From contig JADKFX010000001.1 in the NCBI GenBank assembly GCA_016717265.1, forward strand, positions 558,001-622,000: a stretch of 64,000 nt of DNA, in the 5' to 3' direction. How positions within the stretch are numbered: position 1 is the stretch's first letter; each line of letters opens with the position of its first letter. This stretch comes from Saprospiraceae bacterium. Its GTDB lineage: Bacteria > Bacteroidota > Bacteroidia > Chitinophagales > Saprospiraceae. The notes under the pieces were generated by a model. It saw only the letters and a list, made by a program, of their open reading frames with translations, was not told the DNA's origin and ran no database searches. The translations under genes were made by a program, and so were the position numbers. This document shows, one piece after another, positions 7,256-15,881 of the stretch.

Positions 7256-10200
7256 TCATTCAAAATTAATCAAATCAATTTCATTCATTATCCTATCAGT
7301 CTCACTAAGAGCAACAATGATCTTCTGATAATGCAAAATATCTTCATAGGATAATGTTCTTCCTTTCCTATCCTTTAACCATTTTTGAGCTGGTTGATAA
7401 CCTCCTATGTAAAACTCCCAGGATACTTGAGGAACTTTATCAAAGTATTGACTTTCATTTATCCAGACTTTGTTATTCTCGTATTTAATTTTATCAACTT
7501 GATTATTTCCATCAATAGGGTATGAGGTAATATACTTTTCAACTATTGGACTTTCCAATAAATGAATTTTTCTTAGTTCACCTCCTAGTTTTACAAGGTT
7601 CCAAAATGTATCTTGATCTTTGGGATATGGTACTCTGGGAAAATCTATTTTAAGGAATTCTTTATACTTTTCTCTGTATGATGGTGAATGTAAAACAGCA
7701 TAGAGGTAATCTAATATGTCAATTGGTGCAAATGTATTTTTGGCTGTTTCTTTTTCGTTGATAAAAGTTAAACCCAATTTCTCTTCTATTTGCTTTACTA
7801 TTTCAGTGTTTAGGTTTGGAGTTCTTTCCGCACTTTCTTTAATAGACTGTTGTCCGTTTTTATCAGAGTATAAATATAGTGGAAAAAACTTACAGTTATC
7901 CAAAGATGAAACTCCATCCTTATCAACCAATTCATTTGCAATAAAATAATTGTTGATATTATTGGTTCGTGTATTTCTTATTGCAAGCAATGAAATATTT
8001 TCTTTGATGCAATTTTTACTCAAAGGGCTTCTCGGATAAGCCATAAACCCTTTACTTCTTCCTGTGAAATAAGATATTCTAATATCAAATGGATGATATA
8101 GAACATTTACTATTTCCCCATCCTTTTTGGCTATATCCTTTCTGGCAAAATCAATAGTCCAGTCTCGTCCATCTTCAGGCAAATCGTATTTGGTTTTTAT
8201 TTCTTGGTTTGATAAATCAATAATATTTTTAAGAATATTACTTAAGATCTCTTTCGTAAAACTATAAACCAAGGCATCTCTTTTTGTTTGTATTCCAGTA
8301 TTGTTATTTAAATATATTTGATCTATTTTAAAACCTTTTTCATAATTCAATATTTCATCAAAATTTTTAGGTACAAGGAATAAATTTGGTTTTGTGTACT
8401 CTAACCTCTTCCACTGAATTGACTTAAATGTGTTTTCATTTAAAGTCTTGTATTTATATTCTCTTATTCCTTGTAAGTCACTATGAATCACTTGTCCTAA
8501 TTCATTTTTTTTCTTTTTACCTGTCTTAACAAAAATATTAATTGAAACACCTTGCATTATATCAAATACATTTTGGTCAGGTGAGCCATCAGAACAAGTT
8601 TCTTTTCTCTTGGCATTTCCATGTAAATCCAGTATGTAAATTTTATCAAAGCTTTCCAATAAATGCTTTCTCATTTGGCGGTGAGTGATTCCATCAATAA
8701 AACTATTATTAGAAATATAAGCTAAGATCCCACTTCCATTTTTATCAATATAATGTTGTCCATATCTTATAAATTTGATGTAATCATCATCTAAATTGAT
8801 TTTACGTTCATTTAAATCTTTCTTATAATCAGCAATAAGATTCTGAATCCATTCTCCTTTATTAGTGCTACTTACAGCGTACGGAGGATTACCCAATACA
8901 ACCATTACTGGCGTATCTCTTTTTATAGAATTAGCTTCATTTGATTCTGAACTTAACCAGGAAGCAAATAATGTTCCTGTATCTGGATGGTGTTCTTCTA
9001 AAGAGTTTGTTAGAAAAACTTTAAGTCGTTGGTCCTTTGTGGGTTTATATCCTGTTTCAGTTAATAGTAAATCCAGTTTTAAATGTGCCATTGCATAACT
9101 AGCCATTAATATTTCAAACCCATTTAATCTTGGAATTAAATGATCATCAACATATCTGGACCAAATACCTTGTTGTCCTTCAAACTTTTTATAGATGTGT
9201 TTGATGATCTCAGCTAAGAATGTTCCTGTGCCAGTAGCAGGATCTAAGATTTGAACTTTATGAACTTCTACTTCTTGTGTTTCTTGCTTTTTCTTATTGC
9301 TCTGAACATTTACTTTGATCTTTGTTTTAGATGTATCAGCTAATCCTTCCTTTAAACCAAATTCATCTTTTAATATATCATCTACAGCTCTTACAATAAA
9401 ATTTACTACGGGTTGCGGTGTATACCAAACACCTCTGGACTTTCTTAATTTAGGATCATATTCTGCTAAGAAGGTTTCATAAAAATGGATAATAGGATCT
9501 TGTTGCCTTGTTGGTTTTCCAAAGTCTTTCAATAAAGCAGCTACATTAGTCGCTCTGAAAATATCAGCTAAAGCATCGACTATCCATTTTATTCTTTCAT
9601 CAAGATCATATCCTGCTATATACTGAAATAGCTTTCTAAGAAAAGGATTGGACTTTGGAATAAGGTTCGCAGCTTCTACTCTTGAAAAATTATCCAGACT
9701 TGAATCATGTAATCTAGCGGCAAACATTCCATAAGCTATTGTTTGAGCATAAACATCAGCAAACTGTTTAGGTGTAATATCATGGATCAGCACCTGTTTA
9801 AATGCTAATAACTGGTCCCTGAGAGAACTATTAGCTTCTCTGAATAATCCTTCAGATTCACCTTCATCCTGGTTTAAAGCATTCTCAATTACATTGGCAA
9901 GCAACCTGGCTTTTGATGCCATCATTTTTGCAAGCTTCTCAGAGGAAGTAATTGATTGAGTTACTGTATGACTAAAATCCCTTAAGAGATCCTGGAATTC
10001 TTGAAACTTGGCAGGATTACTTATTAGTTTTTGATTAGAAATTTCAGCTATAGATATTCCAGAAACTTTGTTCCCATCCTTGTAAAACCAGAAATCAATG
10101 TAATTGGTGATGATCAAGTTTGAAAGAGAGCTAGTGTATCTTTCAAATTGCTCTTTATAGTTCTTGTTGCTTAAATCATAGCCTAGGTCTTTAGCCTCAA

Positions 10201-10399
10201 TATATCCTATAGGTATAGAATTCTTTGTTAGAATATAATCCGGTGCTCCACAAGCTATCCTTGATGGTTCATTTGTGATAAAGACATCTGGCAATAAAGT
10301 CTCTAAATAGTGCTGTAAATCACCTCTATAGCTATGTTCTGTTGATATTCCTGTTTTAAATCTGGAATTAAGCTTTTCTAAGTACTGGTCTATGGTCAT
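7256..10399 (-). CDS. Type IIG (single-chain) restriction endonuclease and N6-adenine DNA methyltransferase
   Basis: The 1047-residue protein joins cleavage and modification in one chain. At the N-terminus GAPDYIL (Asp54) and YIEAKDLG (Glu68, Lys70) form a PD-(D/E)XK nuclease site. The methyltransferase has motif I at about residue 385 (ILDPATGTGTFL) and motif IV NPPY at about residue 505, marking an N6-adenine enzyme. A helical connector lies between them and the target-recognition region forms the C-terminal 400 residues, ending in the typical YQPAQKWLKDRKGRTLSYED segment. No helicase motifs are seen, so it is not a type I or ISP enzyme with a motor. It is the first gene of an operon with the SIR2-like gene. 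The ATG start at 10,399 fits. Confidence 0.9.
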   Translation of the reverse strand: MTIDQYLEKLNSRFKTGISTEHSYRGDLQHYLETLLPDVFITNEPSRIACGAPDYILTKNSIPIGYIEAKDLGYDLSNKNYKEQFERYTSSLSNLIITNYIDFWFYKDGNKVSGISIAEISNQKLISNPAKFQEFQDLLRDFSHTVTQSITSSEKLAKMMASKARLLANVIENALNQDEGESEGLFREANSSLRDQLLAFKQVLIHDITPKQFADVYAQTIAYGMFAARLHDSSLDNFSRVEAANLIPKSNPFLRKLFQYIAGYDLDERIKWIVDALADIFRATNVAALLKDFGKPTRQQDPIIHFYETFLAEYDPKLRKSRGVWYTPQPVVNFIVRAVDDILKDEFGLKEGLADTSKTKIKVNVQSNKKKQETQEVEVHKVQILDPATGTGTFLAEIIKHIYKKFEGQQGIWSRYVDDHLIPRLNGFEILMASYAMAHLKLDLLLTETGYKPTKDQRLKVFLTNSLEEHHPDTGTLFASWLSSESNEANSIKRDTPVMVVLGNPPYAVSSTNKGEWIQNLIADYKKDLNERKINLDDDYIKFIRYGQHYIDKNGSGILAYISNNSFIDGITHRQMRKHLLESFDKIYILDLHGNAKRKETCSDGSPDQNVFDIMQGVSINIFVKTGKKKKNELGQVIHSDLQGIREYKYKTLNENTFKSIQWKRLEYTKPNLFLVPKNFDEILNYEKGFKIDQIYLNNNTGIQTKRDALVYSFTKEILSNILKNIIDLSNQEIKTKYDLPEDGRDWTIDFARKDIAKKDGEIVNVLYHPFDIRISYFTGRSKGFMAYPRSPLSKNCIKENISLLAIRNTRTNNINNYFIANELVDKDGVSSLDNCKFFPLYLYSDKNGQQSIKESAERTPNLNTEIVKQIEEKLGLTFINEKETAKNTFAPIDILDYLYAVLHSPSYREKYKEFLKIDFPRVPYPKDQDTFWNLVKLGGELRKIHLLESPIVEKYITSYPIDGNNQVDKIKYENNKVWINESQYFDKVPQVSWEFYIGGYQPAQKWLKDRKGRTLSYEDILHYQKIIVALSETDRIMNEIDLINFE

Positions 10400-10544
10400 C
10401 TGTAGGGCTAATATAGGAAAAACTGTTTAGTGATAAAGGTATTTAATGTTGATTTCTTTTATAGGTTTATTTACAGCAAAGGGAATTGGCTTTGCCTACT
10501 GAAACTACATTCCTGGCTTATAGGAGAAAATGTAAAATTGAACA

Positions 10545-10596
10545 TTGTCATCACTTTGGGATTTACACCCTATAAGATAGTTAAGAGTGATGACAA
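10545..10596. repeat. Inverted-repeat element, copy 2
   Basis: A perfect 11-bp inverted repeat, TTGTCATCACT at 10,545-10,555 and AGTGATGACAA at 10,586-10,596, flanks a 30-bp core with GATTTACACCCTATAA. The core resembles that of the copy at 504-556, and the similarity runs about 15 bases past the right arm. It lies between the divergent restriction gene and the small secreted-protein gene. Confidence 0.6.
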
Positions 10597-10696
10597 ATGG
10601 GTGAGAAATAGACATATTATAATAATTTATAACATGATAATTTTCCCTTTTACCTTTTTAAAATATAGTATATTTGGAGGCTTTAAAATCCAACCA

Positions 10697-10924
10697 ATGA
10701 AAGTCTTAATCTTCTTCCTGTTATTCCTGTTTTCAGGAAATACTGACCAGGAGTATCATTTAATCTGCACTGGAAAATATTCTAAATCCTATCATAAAGA
10801 CTATGATAAACCAAGTCAATACTGCAGAGGATTAAAAGATTGTAGAGCAGAGATACAACGATTACCTGTTGATGAAGCAAAGAGATTAAGACCTGATCCT
10901 TGTGATTACTGTTTTGTTCATTGA
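10697..10924 (+). CDS. Small cysteine-rich secreted protein
   Basis: I place the start at the ATG at 10,697, giving 75 residues, because a signal peptide (MKVLIFFLLFLFSG) begins there. A longer open frame upstream runs through the inverted-repeat element and looks noncoding. The mature part carries YHLICTGKYSKSYHKD, CRGLKDC and a final CDYC, with five cysteines. Small Bacteroidota proteins with the pattern C-G-YSK-YH...CRGL-C...EAK...C are widespread on accessory DNA, but I know no function. It is located just behind the second inverted-repeat element, which may be its operator. Confidence 0.6.
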   Translation: MKVLIFFLLFLFSGNTDQEYHLICTGKYSKSYHKDYDKPSQYCRGLKDCRAEIQRLPVDEAKRLRPDPCDYCFVH

Positions 10925-11015
10925 TATTTATATCAAATCATGATTGTCTTTAAATATTATTGGATCATAAATAAATCTCATTATTTTTGATCAGTTAATT
11001 TTATTGTAAATTTTA

Positions 11016-12593
11016 ATGAAGGATTATTATTATATACTAGGTGTTCCTAAAGATGCGACTAAGGATGATATTAAAACAGCTTATCGTAAGCTTTCATTAA
11101 AATTTCATCCTGATAAAAACCCAGGAGATGCATATTTTGAAGAAAGATTTAAGGATATACTTGAGGCTTATGAATATTTGATGAAGTTAAAGGGAGATCA
11201 ATCTTCATATTCTAAGAAAACTGAGGAAATACCAGATCCAGTGATATTAACCTTTAAGTGTTCAAAATCTGAAATTGAAGGAGGGGAAGAGTTTGAATTA
11301 GAATGGGAAACAAAATACTGCGTTGAAGTTAATATTAAACCGTTGGGTAGTGTTCCTACAAATGGAAATAAAATCTATAGATTGAATAACCTTAACCAAA
11401 AAAAGGATATTCGTTTAGAATTAATAGGAAGAAATACTTTGGGTAAGATAGCAACTAAATATATTATTCTTAAAAATAAGACAATTTATGATATTGAAAA
11501 AGTAACATTAGAAAATTTAAATAAAGGAAAAACTTCTGCATTAAAGTTATTCATTTTAGGTTTATCTGTTTTAGTCATTTGTTTCTTAGGTGCTTATGTT
11601 TATAGCCAAATGACAAAAGATAATTCAACGGTCACCAGGAAGGCAAGTAATCCCGGCGACCTTGAATCTTTGTATAATGAGATAGCATTATTGGATAGCA
11701 GTTTTGTCGAAGCATATACCAAAGAAGAATTTGTAATAAAATTTTCTATTGAAAATAATTTAAAAAAACTGTATGATGTGCTAATAGATAAGTATCCAGA
11801 TCTTATTAGTAAATACGGTGATAAAGAGCATTTTATTGAAATCCTTAAAAACAGCAATTTAAAGTTGGAAGCTAAAAGTATAAATTCTGAAAAAATCCTT
11901 GATAGTGGCAAGAATCCAATAAATAAAAGCTATTTCTTCTCACCATACATTCACCATCTTTATAAACCCATTCAATATGAATCTGATTCAAGTGGATACT
12001 ATATAATGGACGTTAGCAATACAAATACAGATTCTTGGGGACCTCTAAAAGGAGATACGTGCTATTTTAAGTATGTTAAATATGAAGAATTTCATCATAA
12101 TAAAATTAAGTATAGAATATTATTCTTTGATAATTCGCTTGCAAGTGTCAATACTAATCAAAACTCAACAAATTTACAACTTGAGCAAATCCAATGTCAT
12201 GCGTGCATTGGTTACTTATCTTTAATTAGGCTTAAATATGTTTCAAACAGATGGAGTTTGGATGAAGTTAGTAAAGTTTGTAAATGTGGCCACGATGATT
12301 TTGGGATGGCTAGCATTCCAAAAATAAATTCAATTGAAGAGTTTTATTTTTTAACTAACGAGGGAAGTGCAGGGGGGCAAGGTTGCTTCAATTCTTGGTT
12401 AGATATTTGTAATCCATTAGATTTTACAAAATTTATGCATTTTAGTTTACCAAGTTGCGAAATTGAAAATCCTGATATTAACACGAATGATTATCAATTT
12501 GAAATTGTGAATAAAGTTTTAAACATCACTTATATAGATGCAAAAACTAACAAGAAGAAATATATATCATTAAAGAATCTGTATTATGAATAA
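11016..12593 (+). CDS. Membrane-anchored J-domain protein with Ig-like segment
   Basis: The 525-residue protein starts with a complete J domain (residues 1-60: YYYILGVPKDAT, then the HPD motif in FHPDKNPGD). Next is an Ig-like strand segment at about residues 70-160, with the GGEEFELEWETKYCVEVNIKPLG pattern found in DnaJ- and TM2-linked Bacteroidota proteins. A single membrane helix lies at about residues 175-197 (LFILGLSVLVICFLGAYVY). The remaining 320 residues are presumably outside the cytoplasm and contain two Cys pairs, HACIG and CKCGHD. The J domain should recruit DnaK; the purpose of the outer part is unknown. It is probably a single-gene unit. Confidence 0.8.
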   Translation: MKDYYYILGVPKDATKDDIKTAYRKLSLKFHPDKNPGDAYFEERFKDILEAYEYLMKLKGDQSSYSKKTEEIPDPVILTFKCSKSEIEGGEEFELEWETKYCVEVNIKPLGSVPTNGNKIYRLNNLNQKKDIRLELIGRNTLGKIATKYIILKNKTIYDIEKVTLENLNKGKTSALKLFILGLSVLVICFLGAYVYSQMTKDNSTVTRKASNPGDLESLYNEIALLDSSFVEAYTKEEFVIKFSIENNLKKLYDVLIDKYPDLISKYGDKEHFIEILKNSNLKLEAKSINSEKILDSGKNPINKSYFFSPYIHHLYKPIQYESDSSGYYIMDVSNTNTDSWGPLKGDTCYFKYVKYEEFHHNKIKYRILFFDNSLASVNTNQNSTNLQLEQIQCHACIGYLSLIRLKYVSNRWSLDEVSKVCKCGHDDFGMASIPKINSIEEFYFLTNEGSAGGQGCFNSWLDICNPLDFTKFMHFSLPSCEIENPDINTNDYQFEIVNKVLNITYIDAKTNKKKYISLKNLYYE

Positions 12594-12641
12594 TATGCAG
12601 AAAAATTCAATTGCAGATAATTACTTGCAGTGATAACTTGA

Positions 12642-12944
12642 TTAATTCTGAGTAAGCTGCTTTATCCTATTTTCAAGCAACCGGATTTTATCCTCATAAA
12701 GCTTTTTAATATCATTAAAATCAGCATTGATTATTATAGCACCATTGTTACTTCCTTCAACATTATTAAAGCTATTAAAATATCTTTGTTCATCAAACCT
12801 GACTAAGCCTTCAACGCTTACTCCTAAAATTTTGGCAATTTCTACCATTTTAGAATAAGTAATATCTGTTTGACCTGTTTCAATCTTGCTGTAGCTGCAA
12901 AATCCGGTGTAATTGACCACCTCTCGCCGCTCCAAATTGACCAC
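12642..12944 (-). pseudogene. XRE-family regulator, N-terminus lost to IS insertion
   Basis: Up to about position 12,898 the frame encodes the second half of an XRE helix-turn-helix, SYSKIETGQTDITYSKMVEIAKILGVS, followed by a short linker and a C-terminal coiled coil (LYEDKIRLLENRIKQLTQ). The first 15 codons of the open frame, from a GTG at 12,944, are merely the end of the IS21-like element, so the original first helices are missing. The gene is therefore a fragment, although a chimeric product could be made. The original was probably an autorepressor of the island. Confidence 0.8.
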
Positions 12945-13033
12945 CTAAATGTGGCTCCAAAGAATCACCAAAACTGCTGGCAAAGATTTCATTATTCCTA
13001 ACTTGTTAAGGTCGTTAAACAAAAGTACTATTT

Positions 13034-13789
13034 TCAATTAAAATCAGTCATTAATTCTTCCATTCTTTTCTCCTTTTTACGAAGTGATTCTCCTTTGAGT
13101 TCTAATCGATGTGCTTCATGAATGATTCTATCCATAATTGCATCTGCTACAGTTTGCTCACCGATGATATCATGCCACTTGTTTACTGGAATTTGTGAGG
13201 TAATTATTAATGACCCTTTTCCATGTCGGTCCTCTATGATCTCCATCATAGCAGCTCGATTCAAATTATCTAAAGGCTGCAAACCAAAGTCATCGAGAAT
13301 CAGCAAGTCTACTCTTTCTATTTTAGAGACATCCCTGATATAAGATCCATCTGCTTTTGCCATTTTCAATCTTGCAAATAATTTAGTAGCATTAAAATAG
13401 GCCACCTTATAACCCATGCTGCAAGCATGATAACCTAATGCTGATGCCAGATAACTTTTACCAATTCCTGTACTTCCAGTAATCAATATATTTTCAAAGT
13501 TATCAATAAAGGTACATTGTACAAGACGATGAATTTGATTCTTATCCAGGTTTCTGTCTTTGCCATAATAAACATCTTCCACTGCAGCTTTGTATCGGAA
13601 TCTTGCGTTCTGAACTTTTTTAAGTATGCTTCTATTATGTCGTTCATCCCATTCGGATTGTATGAGCTGAGCAACCATTTCATCCGGAGTAAGCTGTTCA
13701 GATTTTCCGGAATCAAGACTTAGCTTAAAGGCATTATACATGCCATTGAACTTCATCTGTCGCATAAGATCTAATGTGTTTTGGTTCAT
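13034..13789 (-). CDS. istB: IS21-family helper ATPase IstB
   Basis: The 251-residue protein has the normal IstB length. It is a DnaC/DnaA-like AAA+ ATPase with Walker A GSTGIGKS at about residues 105-112 and Walker B LLILDDFG at about residues 166-173. The N-terminus MNQNTLDLMRQMKFNGMYNA is the standard IstB beginning. IstB loads the IstA transposase onto target DNA. The gene appears intact and lies 33 bases behind istA. The element as a whole is probably inactive because istA is interrupted. Confidence 0.93.
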   Translation of the reverse strand: MNQNTLDLMRQMKFNGMYNAFKLSLDSGKSEQLTPDEMVAQLIQSEWDERHNRSILKKVQNARFRYKAAVEDVYYGKDRNLDKNQIHRLVQCTFIDNFENILITGSTGIGKSYLASALGYHACSMGYKVAYFNATKLFARLKMAKADGSYIRDVSKIERVDLLILDDFGLQPLDNLNRAAMMEIIEDRHGKGSLIITSQIPVNKWHDIIGEQTVADAIMDRIIHEAHRLELKGESLRKKEKRMEELMTDFN

Positions 13790-13822
13790 TTTTTAAATTG
13801 TTTTAATGGTGATTAAATAATT

Positions 13823-14413
13823 TTATTGGTAATAGTCGTTTCCTCGTATGTTATCATGCAATGGCATTTGCAACTGCTCCGCATCTGGTTCATTGTATTT
13901 ATCTAATCCAGTCTTGAGTATTTGTTCTATGATTCCATAATTGTAAATGCCATAAGCTAATGCGCGTTGACAAGCTTTTATCAAGCGATCATTACCTACT
14001 CTTTTTGTAAAACTCAAAACACCAAGACATGATTTGTATGCTTGTTCGGGATGAGATTTATTCATAAATATTTTATGAATAAACAAACCAACATCTTCAT
14101 GAATACTATGAGCCCACTCTCGGAATCGATCCGGATTCCATTCTGCTACAAAGCGATGTGTTGAAGCCAAATGATCTTTATCTGTAGTGTATGCACGTGG
14201 AGCCTTTGACCGGTTGTGAATGGCTATTCGCTCATGTTCATAATAGATTTCAACACTTTGGCGTGTGTATAAAAATGTAATTTTCTTTCCAATATAATTA
14301 TAAGGCACGCTATATAAATGCTTATCCTCACTTAGATAAGCATGACCATTTTTACCAACAGTAGCATAATGCGTTTTTTTAAATTCATATTTGCGACCAG
14401 GCAATGCTGACAT
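13823..14413 (-). pseudogene. istA: IstA transposase, C-terminal part after nonsense codon
   Basis: This 196-codon frame begins at an internal ATG (MSALPGRKYEFKKTHYATVG) and encodes the C-terminal beta-barrel and tail of IstA. It is in the same frame as the upstream istA part; only the TAA at 14,453-14,455 separates them, and the intervening codons read SRRQQYEEIERQF, normal IstA sequence. With the stop read through, istA would be 515 residues, the normal family length. The change is most simply a Tyr codon to TAA substitution. Confidence 0.85.
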
Positions 14414-14452
14414 GAACTGTCTTTCTATTTCTTCATATTGTTGACGACGACT

Positions 14453-15370
14453 TTAGTCACGACCTGTTAAGAATGCATTGTTTAATTCTTCCAATGCCTT
14501 TCTTATGGCTTCATTAAGTTCTTGTAAACTGTAAAAAGTTTGATCGTGAAGTTTGCTGTAGATCCGTTGATAAACTATTTTGACAGCATTTTCTACATGT
14601 GCTTTATCTCTGGGCTTATATGCTCTTGCAGGTAATACGGTAAATCCATAATGTTCCGCAAAATCTTCAAACAATTCATTCACTGTTGGTTCGTACTTGC
14701 TACTTTTAATTACCGCTGATTTTAAATTATCCGGAACAACTGCAGCAGGAACTCCTCCATAATAATGAAGTGCTCCTTCACATCCTGCAATGAAGTCTTC
14801 TTTTTTCTTACTAGCTACAGCTTCAACATAAGTTAATTGACTTGCACCAAGAATGCTGACAAATACTTCAACAGCACACAATTCTCCAGTTTGTAAATCC
14901 GTATAATGCAATTTATCTCCTGTAAAATCAACATACATCTTATCTCCGGCTTTATGCTCAATGTGCATAGTCGGATTTATCTGCATCTTCCACAACTTGA
15001 AGTAATGATTAAATTGACTTCGTTTAAAGCCATCTGGATTAACCTTGTGGTAATCTTCCCACAACAGCTGCCTGGTCATTCCTTTGCGTTTAAGCTGTTT
15101 TTCATAGTTAGGCAATAAATTGAAAAGTTCTTTCTGCTTTTCATTTAAAGGCTTCTCAGCGGGCTTTATAAAAATCTGCTCTAAATCTTTATCAGACAAT
15201 TCATCAAGTTGTGAATAACTCAATTCACTTTCTTCAAAAAGTCTGATGTAAGTTTTTAAAGTATTGCGAGAAACGCCTCCATGCATTGCAATTTGTAATT
15301 TGCTTCGCCCCTGAGAATACAATCGTAGTATATATCTTATTTTGCTCATGTCGATTCGATAATTTGCCAT
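14453..15370 (-). pseudogene. istA: IstA transposase, N-terminal and catalytic part, ends at nonsense codon
   Basis: The 305-residue product contains the N-terminal HTH (YSQGRSKLQIAMHGGVSRNTL, about residues 15-35) and the DDE integrase core: YVDFTGDK (first Asp, about residue 148), VPDNLKSAV (second Asp, about residue 214) and a Glu in RDKAHVENAV (about residue 258). All three catalytic residues precede the premature stop, but the C-terminal part needed for transposition is lost. It could revert by one base change. Confidence 0.87.
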
Positions 15371-15445
15371 AAGCTTATTAGTTTTGATTGCTCAAAACTT
15401 AATCGTTTATGGCTCCTTTACAACAGGATCAAAAATCTTATTTGC

Positions 15446-15561
15446 AGGTGGTCAATTTGGACCGGACAGCACTGGTCAATTTAGACCGGATTGAGGTGGT
15501 CAATTTGCGCCGGATTGGGGTGGTCAGTTTAAACCGGACAGGGGTGGTCAATTATGCCGGA
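15446..15561. repeat. Transposase-binding repeats at the IS right end
   Basis: Five degenerate copies of GGTGGTCAATTTRRRCCGGA occur in a row, starting near 15,446, 15,472, 15,494, 15,517 and 15,541, at intervals of about 22-26 bases. Such multiple end repeats are typical of IS21-family elements, where IstA binds. Confidence 0.8.
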
Positions 15562-15674
15562 TTTTCCAGGTAAACTTCCTTTCTTTGTCCTTCTTGTGTT
15601 ACCCTAACTTTTAATGGACCCAAGCCCATTCTGTCCTTTTTTGATCTGTTAATAATGATTCTAACTTTTGCCAT
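15552..15674 (-). pseudogene. Tyrosine recombinase (island integrase), N-terminal fragment
   Basis: The ATG at 15,672-15,674 opens a 40-residue frame that reads MAKVRIIINRSKKDRMGLGP and then LKVRVTQEGQRKEVYL. This is the start of the arm-binding domain of Bacteroidota phage-type integrases. The last four codons and the stop come from the IS end. The core-binding and catalytic domains are gone. It lies 160 bases inside the attR-like tRNA fragment, the expected place for an island integrase. Confidence 0.75.
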
Positions 15675-15833
15675 TATAATTTTAATTAAACTAATTGCCT
15701 CCTTTTTTGCCACCTTTTTTGGCGACTAAAAGCAATTATAGATAAACTAAAATGAACACATGATGTTTAAAATAATATATAATTATTTAACAATGTGTTT
15801 ATTAATGTTCAAAGTTGTTTAGGTGAGTTTAAA

Positions 15834-15858
15834 GGTTCGAGCCCAGGTGGGACCACCA
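15834..15858 (+). other. attR-like site: tRNA 3' end fragment with encoded CCA
   Basis: The 25 bases begin GGTTCGAGCCC and end GGGACCACCA. They supply the T-loop, the 3' side of the T stem, the 3' side of the acceptor stem, the discriminator and CCA of a tRNA gene, but the sequence in front cannot complete the T stem or the rest of the tRNA. This is the usual mark left by a tyrosine-recombinase island on the side away from the intact tRNA. Confidence 0.7.
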
Positions 15859-15881
15859 ATAAATAGCTAGTTACTTCTTGA

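Larger units (their letters stand above)
12899..15565 (-). mobile_element. IS21-family insertion sequence
   Basis: The element of about 2.67 kb carries istA and istB on the minus strand. The outer ends match as inverted repeats: AAAATCCGGTGTAATTGACC at the left (12,899 on) and AAAATCCGGCATAATTGACC read inward from the right end. Both ends contain repeated GGTGGTCAATTT-type transposase sites, at least two at left and five at right. I see no target-site duplication, and the flanks are fragments of two different genes, which points to a deletion next to the element. Confidence 0.85.

Noticed and set aside
10430..10696. N-terminal extension of the small cysteine-rich protein gene to 164 residues
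   Set aside because: The extension reads through the inverted-repeat element and has no protein-like pattern; a clear signal peptide begins at the internal ATG at 10,697.
12899..12944. First 15 codons of the XRE frame (MVNLERREVVNYTGF) as real protein
   Set aside because: They are the terminal repeats of the IS21 element read as codons.
13122..13723. Open frames on both strands opposite or overlapping istB
   Set aside because: Shadows of istB without any family motif.
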